Shown in pieces: positions 56,398 to 64,000 of a DNA stretch of 64,000 nt. Every line of letters starts with the position of its first letter. Within the stretch, counting starts at the first letter, position 1. The translations under genes were made by a program, and so were the position numbers. Location: the NCBI RefSeq assembly GCF_022606295.1, contig NZ_JAHHZS010000006.1, forward strand, positions 62,001 through 126,000, given 5' to 3'. The notes under the pieces are model-generated. The model ran no database searches, was not told the DNA's origin, and saw only the letters and a program-made list of their open reading frames with translations. The DNA comes from Arthrobacter bambusae. GTDB lineage: Bacteria > Actinomycetota > Actinomycetes > Actinomycetales > Micrococcaceae.

Positions 56398-57072
56398 GTG
56401 ACCCGATTGATCCTCGCTTCCCAGTCCCCCGCCCGCACCAAGCTCCTTACCGACGCCGGCATCCACCACGAGGTGCTCGTCTCGGACGTGGACGAGGACG
56501 CGGTGCAAGCCCGGTACGGGGTGACCGACGCGCACGACACCGCGCTCCTCCTGGCCCGCGCCAAGGCCGAGGCCGTCGCTTCCCTGCCCGACGCCGAGGG
56601 GGCCCTCGTGATCGGCTGCGATTCCGTATTCGAGTTCGACGGCGAATCGCACGGCAAGCCCTACACGGCGGACGTTGCCAGGGAACGGATGCTGCGCATG
56701 AGCGGCTCCAAGGGCGTCCTCCACACAGGGCACTGGCTGGTGGACTGCCGCGACACCGCAGCGGACATGAACGACGGCGAGACGGCCGACGGCACCGGGG
56801 CCACGGTGGGTGCCGTGTCCAGCGCAGAAGTCCACTTCGCGGAGATGAGCGAGGACGACATCGACGCCTACATCGCAACCGGCGAGCCCCTGCATTGCGC
56901 GGGTTCGTTTACGATCGACGGCTTGGGCGGCGCCTTCATCCGCAAGGTCGACGGCGACCCGCACGCCGTCGTCGGGCTCTCCATCTCGACCCTCCGCGAT
57001 CTGCTCGGGCAGGCGAACGTCGGAATCACCGAACTCTGGACCCACAACGGCTCCGGCATGCCCACCGAATAG
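56398..57072 (+). CDS. maf: Maf-family nucleotide pyrophosphatase
   Basis: A 224-residue Maf-type nucleoside triphosphate pyrophosphatase. It hydrolyses non-canonical or dTTP/UTP-type nucleotides. The signature SQSPARTKLL opens the protein, VIGCDSVFEFDGE and GKPYTADVARERMLRMSG are the catalytic blocks. Start GTG; family C repeat lies 30 bases upstream. Usually found between the acc subunits in actinobacteria, as here. Confidence 0.9.
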   Translation: MTRLILASQSPARTKLLTDAGIHHEVLVSDVDEDAVQARYGVTDAHDTALLLARAKAEAVASLPDAEGALVIGCDSVFEFDGESHGKPYTADVARERMLRMSGSKGVLHTGHWLVDCRDTAADMNDGETADGTGATVGAVSSAEVHFAEMSEDDIDAYIATGEPLHCAGSFTIDGLGGAFIRKVDGDPHAVVGLSISTLRDLLGQANVGITELWTHNGSGMPTE

Positions 57073-57221
57073 CGGCCGGCCAAGTGGCCGGGCCGGTCGC
57101 CCGGTTGCGGCCTTTGTAGCAACCCTACAAAGACAGGCCGTCTTACACACGGAATCCCCCATCAATATGGGCGGAACCCTCAAAATCACGCTAGGCTCCC
57201 TGAAGGACAGAAGGAGTCAAC

Positions 57222-59030
57222 TTGTCAGCTAATCCGGCGCAGCCCATTTCCAGCCCTCTCACCAAGGTCTTGATCGCCAACCGAGGCGAAATCGCGGTCC
57301 GCATTATCCGCGCAGCCCGCGACGAAGGCATCGCCTCAGTGGCCGTCTACGCAGACCCGGACCGCGACGCCCTGCACGTCCGGTTGGCAGATGAGGCGTA
57401 CGCGCTGGGCGGCAACACCGCCGCTGAGTCGTACCTCGTGATGGACAAGTTGATCGAGGTCGCCAAGCAGTCGGGCGCGGACGCGATCCACCCCGGCTAT
57501 GGCTTCCTCGCCGAGAACGCCGAGTTCGCTGCCAAGGTCATCGACGCCGGCATCACCTGGATCGGCCCGTCCCCGGACGCCATCTCGGCACTGGGCGACA
57601 AGGTGCAGGCCCGCCACATCGCCGAAAAGGTCGGCGCTCCCCTGGTTCCCGGCACGGCCGACCCCGTCAAATCCGCCGACGAGATCCTGGCCTTCGCCCA
57701 GGAATTCGGCCTCCCGATCGCCATCAAGGCCGCCTACGGCGGCGGCGGACGCGGCATCAAGGTGGCCCGCACCATCGAGGAAATCCCCGAGCTTTTCGAA
57801 TCCGCAGTGCGCGAGGCCATTGCCGCCTTCGGCCGCGGCGAGTGCTTCATCGAACGCTTCCTCGATTCCCCGCGCCACGTCGAGACCCAGTGCCTCGCCG
57901 ATGCCTACGGAAACGTCGTTGTGGTCTCCACGCGCGACTGCTCCCTCCAGCGCCGCAACCAGAAACTCGTGGAAGAAGCCCCCGCACCGTTCCTGAGCCC
58001 TGAGCAGAACGAGCGACTGTACGAGTCTTCCAAGGCCATCCTCAAAGAGGCCGGCTACCTGGGCGCGGGAACGTGTGAGTTCCTCGTGGGCCAGGACGGC
58101 ATCATCTCCTTCCTCGAGGTCAACACCCGTCTTCAGGTGGAGCACTGCGTTTCGGAGGAAGTCACGGGCATCGACCTGGTCCGCGAGCAGTTCCGCATTG
58201 CCCGGGGCGAGAAGCTCGGCTACGGGGATCCCGAGGTCCGCGGCCACTCTTTTGAATTCCGGATCACCGGCGAAGACCCGGGGCGCAACTTCATGCCCGC
58301 TCCGGGAACCATCAGCACCCTGAAGAACCCGACGGGTCCCGGCGTCCGCATCGACTCCGGCGTCGAGCAGGGCGATGTCATCAGCGGGAACTTCGATTCC
58401 ATGCTGTCGAAGCTGGTCGTCACGGGCGCCACCCGTGAACAGGCCCTCCAGCGTTCCCGCCGCGCCCTCGAGGAAATGGTGGTCGAAGGCATCCCCACCG
58501 TCATTCCTTTCGACCTCGCAGTGGTAACCGATCCTGCGTTCGCTCCGGCCGAAGGCCCGTTCAAGGTTCACACGCGCTGGATCGAGACTGAGTTCGTCAA
58601 CAACGTCCCCGCGTGGACACCCACCGGAACCGGGACAGAAGCCGCCGACGCCGGTGAGCGGCAGCGCGTCGTCGTCGAAGTGGGCGGCAAGCGCCTGGAA
58701 GTTGTCCTTCCCGCGACCCTCGGCTCGGTTTCCGCGGCTTCCAGCGCCGGCACCAAGGGCGCGAAGGCCAAGAAGCGTTCCCGCTCGGCCGGCGCCACGG
58801 CTGCGGTTGCGGGCGGCAACGCCCTTACTTCGCCAATGCAGGGCACCATCGTCAAAGTGGCGGTAGCCGCCGGGGACGTGGTTGCCGAAGGCGATCTGAT
58901 CGTGGTCCTCGAAGCCATGAAGATGGAACAGCCCCTCACTGCCCACAAGGCCGGCACCATTCACGGTCTGGTGGCCAAGGCAGGCGAAACCGTCTCCGCA
59001 GGCGCCGTCATCGCGACGATCGAAGACTAA
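57222..59030 (+). CDS. accA: Acyl-CoA carboxylase alpha subunit (biotin carboxylase + BCCP)
   Basis: A 602-residue fusion of biotin carboxylase and biotin carboxyl carrier domains. ATP-grasp signatures are [45 protein letters not shown], and [12 protein letters not shown]. An alanine/lysine-rich linker leads to the carrier domain, with the biotinylated Lys567 in EAMKMEQ. TTG start follows AAGGAG at good spacing. Its partners are accD and the epsilon subunit nine kilobases upstream and birA; in many actinobacteria these genes are adjacent. It could carboxylate acetyl- or propionyl-CoA. Confidence 0.94.
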   Translation: MSANPAQPISSPLTKVLIANRGEIAVRIIRAARDEGIASVAVYADPDRDALHVRLADEAYALGGNTAAESYLVMDKLIEVAKQSGADAIHPGYGFLAENAEFAAKVIDAGITWIGPSPDAISALGDKVQARHIAEKVGAPLVPGTADPVKSADEILAFAQEFGLPIAIKAAYGGGGRGIKVARTIEEIPELFESAVREAIAAFGRGECFIERFLDSPRHVETQCLADAYGNVVVVSTRDCSLQRRNQKLVEEAPAPFLSPEQNERLYESSKAILKEAGYLGAGTCEFLVGQDGIISFLEVNTRLQVEHCVSEEVTGIDLVREQFRIARGEKLGYGDPEVRGHSFEFRITGEDPGRNFMPAPGTISTLKNPTGPGVRIDSGVEQGDVISGNFDSMLSKLVVTGATREQALQRSRRALEEMVVEGIPTVIPFDLAVVTDPAFAPAEGPFKVHTRWIETEFVNNVPAWTPTGTGTEAADAGERQRVVVEVGGKRLEVVLPATLGSVSAASSAGTKGAKAKKRSRSAGATAAVAGGNALTSPMQGTIVKVAVAAGDVVAEGDLIVVLEAMKMEQPLTAHKAGTIHGLVAKAGETVSAGAVIATIED

Positions 59031-59040
59031 AGCAGCACTT

Positions 59041-59086
59041 AAATGGTTCCGGACCCGCACCCATGGGTGCGGGGCCGGAGCCATTT
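59041..59086. terminator. Bidirectional terminator between accA and the MHS transporter
   Basis: AAATGG..CCGCACCCATGGGTGCGG..CCATTT is a long, slightly interrupted palindrome lying 10 bases after accA and 38 before the convergent transporter stop. AT ends on both sides fit a two-way terminator. Two CGAGCCTGTTAA words follow in tandem (59091-59115). Confidence 0.75.
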
Positions 59087-59124
59087 AACTCGAGCCTGTT
59101 AATCGCGAGCCTGTTAATACAGGG

Positions 59125-60534
59125 TCAGGCGACGTTGTTCTCGTAGTCCGTGTCCTTGGTTTCCTTGGACAGGAACAGTGCCACGAGCGTCAACACTGCC
59201 ATGGCGCTGAGGTAGACGCCCACCAGGACCGTGCTGCCCTTGGCTGATTCCCAGAGCCAGACCGCGATGAACGGAGCCACGGCCGCGCCGAGGATGCTGG
59301 ACATGTTGTAGCTGACGGCGGAACCGGTGTAGCGGACGTTGGTGGGGAACAGTTCCGGAAGCAGCGCACCCATGGGCCCGAAGGTAAGGCCCATCAGCGT
59401 GAAGCCGAGGATCAGCAATGCCATGGTCCCGACGAAGCCGCCGCTGAACAACGGCACGAAGAGCAAGCCGAACACCAGGATTCCCGCCGTCACGGCCAGG
59501 AGCATCTTGCGGCGGCCATACTTTTCGGCCAGCGGGCCCGCCACCAGGGTGAAGATGCCGAAGAAGACGACGCCGGCAATCAGCATCCACAGGAAGTCGT
59601 TCCGGCTGAAGCCAAGGCCCGGGACGAACGCCGCGGCGGCCGCGTCCGTCATGGGCTTTCCGGCCTTCACCGCTGCGGCCTGAGCGCCCGCCAGCGTGGG
59701 CTTCGTGCCGTAGGTCAGGGTGAACGTGGTCATGAGGTAGAACAACACGTACGTCGCCAACATGATGAAAGTACCGAGGATGAGCGGGCGCCAGCTTGTC
59801 TTGAACACGCGTCCGATGGGCAGCTTGGCTACTTCGTTCGACTCCAGCACCTTGGTGAACGCAGGAGTTTCAATCAGCTTGAGGCGCACGTAGAGGCCAA
59901 GGATCACCATGACGGCGCTGAGCAGGAACGGCACGCGCCAACCCCAGGCGGCGAAGGCCTCGGGAGTCAAGGTGTAGCTAAAGACCAGGAAGATGATGTT
60001 GGCCAGGATGAAACCGATCGGCGCACCCATCTGAGGGAATGTCCCATAGATCGCGCGTTTGTTGGCCGGCGCGTTCTCGGTTGCGAGCAGCGCGGCGCCG
60101 CTCCATTCGCCGCCGAGGGCCAGGCCTTGGGCGAAACGCAGGACTACCAGCAAGGTGGGTGCCAAGAAGGTCCAGCCCGGGACCTGGGCAGTCGGGAGGC
60201 AGCCGATCAGGAACGTGGCAATGCCCATGGTCAGGAGGGACGCAACTAGGGTTCCCTTGCGACCGAACTTGTCACCGAAGTGGCCGAAAATGATGGAGCC
60301 AAGTGGCCGCGCGACGAAGGCGACACCGAATACCGCGAAGGAGCTCAACAGCTGGGTGGTCTCGTCCGCCGTCGGGAAGAAGAGTTTGGGGAAGACGAGC
60401 ACGGCTGCCGTGGCATAGACGTAGAAATCGTAGAACTCGATGGACGTGCCAATGAGACTGGCAAAGATCACCCGCCCCCGCGAGTTGACCGGCTTGACTG
60501 ACTCGCTTTCCTTGGATGCAGCGATGGAAGACAT
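59125..60534 (-). CDS. MHS-family MFS transporter
   Basis: A 469-residue major facilitator of the metabolite:H+ symporter subfamily (ShiA/ProP/KgtP-like). About 12 helices, with the signatures VARPLGSIIFGHFGDKFGRKGTL and GPLAEKYGRRKMLL in the loops. Substrate unknown; close relatives carry organic acids, shikimate or betaine. The start at 60534 lacks a good ribosome-binding site; GTG at 60555 or the upstream ATG at 60603 are alternatives. It is divergent from narK across a candidate operator. Confidence 0.87.
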   Translation of the reverse strand: MSSIAASKESESVKPVNSRGRVIFASLIGTSIEFYDFYVYATAAVLVFPKLFFPTADETTQLLSSFAVFGVAFVARPLGSIIFGHFGDKFGRKGTLVASLLTMGIATFLIGCLPTAQVPGWTFLAPTLLVVLRFAQGLALGGEWSGAALLATENAPANKRAIYGTFPQMGAPIGFILANIIFLVFSYTLTPEAFAAWGWRVPFLLSAVMVILGLYVRLKLIETPAFTKVLESNEVAKLPIGRVFKTSWRPLILGTFIMLATYVLFYLMTTFTLTYGTKPTLAGAQAAAVKAGKPMTDAAAAAFVPGLGFSRNDFLWMLIAGVVFFGIFTLVAGPLAEKYGRRKMLLAVTAGILVFGLLFVPLFSGGFVGTMALLILGFTLMGLTFGPMGALLPELFPTNVRYTGSAVSYNMSSILGAAVAPFIAVWLWESAKGSTVLVGVYLSAMAVLTLVALFLSKETKDTDYENNVA

Positions 60535-60625
60535 GTAGTGGTTGCTTTCGTTCACGCCGGCCCGGCGTTCCTGAGCCTGCCTGCAGATTATTTGAGAGTT
60601 CAATAATAGTTCCGGGTATCCAACA

Positions 60626-60645
60626 AATGGACAATTCCGTCCATT
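60626..60645. promoter_or_regulatory. Candidate operator between MHS transporter and narK
   Basis: AATGGAC at 60626-60632 and GTCCATT at 60639-60645 form a perfect inverted repeat with six bases between. It lies 92 bases upstream of the MHS transporter and 178 upstream of narK, in an AT-rich stretch. Confidence 0.4.
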
Positions 60646-60822
60646 ATGCGGACACTTCGAAAAGTCTCATCCTGTGGTCCGCGCCACAACCTCACCATCG
60701 CCTCACGCACCGGTGACCCCCTCCGATAGGTGAATGTCACAGCACGTTTACACACCGCGACGGTCCGCGAAACGCGCTCTCCCTAACGTGGAAGGACAAC
60801 GTCCCCACAAAGGAGGCACCCC

Positions 60823-62229
60823 GTGACAGTTGACCGAAGCACTGAAATCCTCACCACCGAGCAGGCGCCCACCGCCCTCGTCCCCGAGCTTGAACACCGC
60901 CCTGGCCGCTGGATTGCCAACTGGGATGCAGAGAACAAGGAACAGTGGGAAGCCGCGGGCCGTTCCATCGCCAAGCGCAACCTGTACTGGTCCATCTTCG
61001 CCGAGTTCCTCGGCTTCGTCGTCTGGCAGCTCTGGTCGATCGTTGTCGTCCAGCTCCCTGCTGCAGGCTTCAAATTCGACACCAACCAGATCTTCTGGCT
61101 CATCTCGATCCCCAGCCTGGTCGGCGCCACGCTGCGTATCCCCTACACCTTCATGGTTCCGAGGTTCGGCGGCCGCAACTGGACCATCGTCTCGGCCCTC
61201 CTGCTGCTGATCCCGACGGCGGGCCTCGCCTTGTGTGTCTCAAACCCCGGCACCCCGTTCGGCGTCATGCTGCTGGTCGCCGGTCTCGCTGGCTTCGGCG
61301 GCGGCAACTTCGCCAGCTCGATGGCAAACATCACCTTCTTCTACCCTGCCCGTGAAAAGGGTTGGGCGCTGGGCCTGAACGCCGCGGGCGGAAACCTCGG
61401 TGCCGCCGTCGCGCAGCTTGTCGTCCCGATCGCCGTCACCGTCCTGGCCGCCGGGACCGTCAACCTGCCCATGGCCGGCCTCATCTGGATTCCCCTCATC
61501 CTTGTCGCTGCGTTCGGCGCCTGGAAGTACATGAACAACCTCACCAGCGCCAAGGGTGACGTCGCAGGCTCCATCGCCGCACTCAAGGAACCGCATCTGT
61601 GGGTCATGGCTTTCCTGTACATCGGCACCTTCGGCTCGTTCATCGGCTTCTCCGGAGTCTTCCCCAAGCTCATCAAGGACTACTTTCCGGCCTTTTCGTC
61701 CATGCACCTCGGCGCGGTTGTCCTCTCGCTCGCCTTCCTTGGCCCGCTGGTCGGCTCCCTTGCCCGTCCCTACGGCGGACGCATGGCCGACCGCATGGGC
61801 GGAGCCCGCATGACCGTCACGGCGTTCGCGGCGATGGCGGTCATCACGTTGACCATGATCTGGACCCTTCCCCTCAAGAACTTCTGGCTCTTCCTGCTCC
61901 TGTTCCTGTTCCTCTTCACCGCAAGCGGCTTTGGAAACGGCGCCACCTACCGCATGATCCCGGTCATCTTTGCCACGTCCAGCCGGGCAGCGCTCTCCGG
62001 TGCAAAGCCCGCCGAAACGGCCCGGCTCGCGGCTTCCTCCCTCGGCCTGATCTCGGCGATCGGCGCTTACGGCGGATTCGTCATCCCCCAGGTGCTCAAC
62101 GCATCCAGCGCTTCCGGCTCCTACACCCCGGCGTTCTATGGCTTCGTCGGCGCCTACGTGCTGATGCTCATCGTCTGTTGGGCCTGCTACCTCCGGAAGG
62201 CCAACCGCAACGCGATGGGACACATCTAA
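60823..62229 (+). CDS. narK: Nitrate/nitrite transporter, NarK family
   Basis: A 468-residue MFS transporter. Nitrate signature motifs are GFGGGNFASSMANITFFYPAREKGWALGLNAAGGNLG and GNGATYRMIPVIF, with the conserved arginines expected at helices 2 and 8. AAAGGAGG precedes the GTG start at good spacing. It is followed after one base by the nitrate reductase gene, so nitrate uptake and assimilation share a transcript. Confidence 0.94.
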   Translation: MTVDRSTEILTTEQAPTALVPELEHRPGRWIANWDAENKEQWEAAGRSIAKRNLYWSIFAEFLGFVVWQLWSIVVVQLPAAGFKFDTNQIFWLISIPSLVGATLRIPYTFMVPRFGGRNWTIVSALLLLIPTAGLALCVSNPGTPFGVMLLVAGLAGFGGGNFASSMANITFFYPAREKGWALGLNAAGGNLGAAVAQLVVPIAVTVLAAGTVNLPMAGLIWIPLILVAAFGAWKYMNNLTSAKGDVAGSIAALKEPHLWVMAFLYIGTFGSFIGFSGVFPKLIKDYFPAFSSMHLGAVVLSLAFLGPLVGSLARPYGGRMADRMGGARMTVTAFAAMAVITLTMIWTLPLKNFWLFLLLFLFLFTASGFGNGATYRMIPVIFATSSRAALSGAKPAETARLAASSLGLISAIGAYGGFVIPQVLNASSASGSYTPAFYGFVGAYVLMLIVCWACYLRKANRNAMGHI

Positions 62230-62230
62230 C

Positions 62231-64000
62231 ATGCCCAATGGCGCCAACACCCACTGCCCGTATTGTGCGCTGCAGTGCGCCATGACCCTGACCCCGGCGG
62301 CGCCCACAGCGCAGCCGGGGTCAGGGGTTGCGCAGCCGGGGTCAGACCCCGCTCCCGCGGCAAAGGCGCTTCCGCTCCTGGAAGTAGCCGGCCGCGACTT
62401 CCCCACCAACCGGGGCGGGCTGTGCCGCAAGGGCTGGACATCGCCGTCGTTGTTGAACCACAGCGGACGCGTCACGGAACCCATGCTCAAAGGGTCCGAC
62501 GGCGTCCACTGGCCGGTTACGTGGGACCAGGCACTCATGCTGGTGACCGGAGCCGTCAAGCAGACCCGCGAGCAGTACGGTCCCGACGCCGTCGGCGTGT
62601 TCGGTGGCGGCGGACTCACCAATGAGAAGGCCTACCAATTGGGCAAGTTCGCCCGCCTGGCGCTCGGAACCTCGCGCATCGACTACAACGGGCGCTTTTG
62701 CATGTCTTCAGCTGCGGCAGCCGGAAACCGCGCGTTCGGCGTGGACCGCGGCCTTCCGTTTCCCGTCGAGGACCTTGATTCGGCAAGCGTCATCTTCCTC
62801 CTCGGCTCCAATGTTGCCGAGACCATGCCGCCGTTCGTCCAGCACCTGCAGGGCGCGCGGGATTCCGGCGGGCTGATCGTGGCCGATCCCCGCCGTTCCG
62901 CGACCGCCGCATTCACCGGTGACGGCGGCGGCATCCACTTGCAGCCGACCCCGGGAACGGACCTCGCCCTACTGTTGGGTATCTCCCACGTGGTGGTCCA
63001 CGAAGGCCTCGCCGACACCGACTACCTCCAGGACCGCACCACGGGTTACCCCGCGATCGTTCGCAGCCTCGCCGGCTTCTGGCCGGAGCGCGTCCAGTCG
63101 ATAACCGGCGTGCCCGCCACGCTTATCCGGGACACCGCCCGCCGACTTGCCGACGGCGCCCGGCGCGGCGGCAGCTACATCCTGACCGGCCGCGGCGTCG
63201 AGCAACACGTCGACGGCACGGACACCGCGACGGCAGCGATCAACCTCAGCCTCCTCCTCGGCCTGCCGGGATCTGCCCGCAGCGGCTACGGCACCCTGAC
63301 GGGCCAAGGCAACGGCCAGGGCGGCCGCGAGCACGGTCAAAAGGCCGACCAGCTCCCTGGCTACCGCAAGATCACCGATCCCGCCGCCCGCGCCCACGTC
63401 GCCAAAGTGTGGGGCGTCGACGAATCCCTCATCCCCGGCCCCGGACTTCCGGCCGTGGAGCTCTTGAATTCTTTAGGACAGCCCGACGGTATCCGTTGCC
63501 TTTTCGTGCACGGCGCCAATGTGGCAGTGTCAGCCCCCGACGCCGGTGCCGTGATCGAGGGCCTGCGCAGCCTGGATTTCCTTGTCGTCTGCGATTTCTT
63601 CATGTCCGAGACGGCGCTGGAAGCCGACCTGGTCCTCCCGGTGACCCAGTGGGCCGAGGAAGAAGGCACCCTGACCAACCTCGAGGGCCGCGTGCTCCGC
63701 CGTCGAAAGGCACTCAGCCCTCCCCCGGGCGTCCGCAGCGAATTGTGGCTCATGGCCCGGCTCGCCGAATCGCTCGACGCACCGTCCACGTTCAGCGACG
63801 ATCCCGAGACCGTCTTCGAGGAGCTCCGGCTTGCCTCGGCGGGCGGCCTGGCCGACTACTCCGGAATCGACTACGCCATGCTGGACCGCGGGGAAGCCGC
63901 CTACTGGCCTTATCCCACCGGCAGTTCGGGAACGCCGCGGCTCTTCCTCGACGGTTTCGCGCACGCCGGCGGACGCGCGGTGATGGTCCCGGTGGCGCCG
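62231..64000 (+). CDS. Assimilatory nitrate reductase, molybdopterin catalytic subunit (partial)
   Basis: The first 590 codons of a molybdopterin oxidoreductase; the gene runs off the window. Four cysteines (C9, C12, C16 and C65, the last in NRGGLCRKGW) hold a [4Fe-4S] cluster. DYNGRFCMSSAAAAGNR has the cysteine that ligates molybdenum in the NasA/NapA class, and GTLTGQGNGQGGREHGQ is a pterin-binding block. Between C16 and C65 lies an in-frame, proline/glycine-rich stretch encoded by GCGCAGCCGGGGTCAG twice. It would reduce nitrate to nitrite for nitrogen assimilation. ATG starts one base after narK. Confidence 0.9.
   Translation, partial: MPNGANTHCPYCALQCAMTLTPAAPTAQPGSGVAQPGSDPAPAAKALPLLEVAGRDFPTNRGGLCRKGWTSPSLLNHSGRVTEPMLKGSDGVHWPVTWDQALMLVTGAVKQTREQYGPDAVGVFGGGGLTNEKAYQLGKFARLALGTSRIDYNGRFCMSSAAAAGNRAFGVDRGLPFPVEDLDSASVIFLLGSNVAETMPPFVQHLQGARDSGGLIVADPRRSATAAFTGDGGGIHLQPTPGTDLALLLGISHVVVHEGLADTDYLQDRTTGYPAIVRSLAGFWPERVQSITGVPATLIRDTARRLADGARRGGSYILTGRGVEQHVDGTDTATAAINLSLLLGLPGSARSGYGTLTGQGNGQGGREHGQKADQLPGYRKITDPAARAHVAKVWGVDESLIPGPGLPAVELLNSLGQPDGIRCLFVHGANVAVSAPDAGAVIEGLRSLDFLVVCDFFMSETALEADLVLPVTQWAEEEGTLTNLEGRVLRRRKALSPPPGVRSELWLMARLAESLDAPSTFSDDPETVFEELRLASAGGLADYSGIDYAMLDRGEAAYWPYPTGSSGTPRLFLDGFAHAGGRAVMVPVAP

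Overview
The window is a 64 kb piece of a high-GC actinobacterial chromosome, most likely Arthrobacter or a close relative in the Micrococcaceae. The basis is a strong G/C bias at third codon positions, many GTG starts, the birA / acyl-CoA carboxylase / maf gene set, a SAM-IV riboswitch ahead of metX, and proteins typical of that family. I see no rRNA, tRNA, CRISPR array, phage or insertion sequence. Almost the whole window is coding and no gene-free stretch exceeds 300 bases. The assignment to genus is inference.

Layout. 0.1-8.8 kb holds a DMT transporter, an S4 RNA-binding protein, two hydrolases, a SHOCT-like membrane protein, metX and metY (homocysteine synthesis), a VOC protein, a CPBP protease and a histidine phosphatase. 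8.8-13.3 kb is a five-gene operon (SIS isomerase/deaminase, ROK kinase, PfkB kinase, class II aldolase, DeoR regulator) that reads as an amino-sugar or tagatose-type pathway. 13.5-20.1 kb is a run of six co-directional catabolic genes (tdh, kbl, GH4 glycosidase, PNPOx-like, FAD oxidoreductase, hutI) facing a LysR regulator. 21.2-28.7 kb is a LacI-controlled ABC sugar uptake operon with a DUF4091 protein and a Gfo/Idh/MocA dehydrogenase. 29.7-33.0 kb is gatCAB. 33.2-37.3 kb is a CitMHS citrate transporter divergent from a CitA/CitB-type two-component system. 37.4-41.7 kb holds RidA, GNAT, inositol monophosphatase and ligA. 41.7-45.9 kb holds a secreted proline-rich protein, PP2C phosphatase, class III nucleotide cyclase, PH-domain membrane protein and birA. 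46-59 kb holds a short-chain dehydrogenase and the acyl-CoA carboxylase genes accD, the small epsilon subunit and accA, with a block of five unrelated genes plus maf between epsilon and accA. 59-64 kb holds an MHS-type transporter, a nitrate/nitrite transporter and the start of an assimilatory nitrate reductase that runs off the end.

The most unusual feature is not a protein. At least three families of near-perfect intergenic palindromes are scattered through the window: family A (five copies, about 66-70 bp), family B (two copies, 63 bp) and family C (two copies, about 65 bp). All seven A and B copies begin within about 30 bases of a stop codon, and their arms differ between copies in a mostly compensated way. 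They look like mobile or amplified 3'-end elements, possibly doubling as terminators. Other regulatory signals are a SAM-IV riboswitch, a 16-base palindrome shared by two distant genes, and candidate operators for the LysR, TetR, LacI and DeoR regulators.
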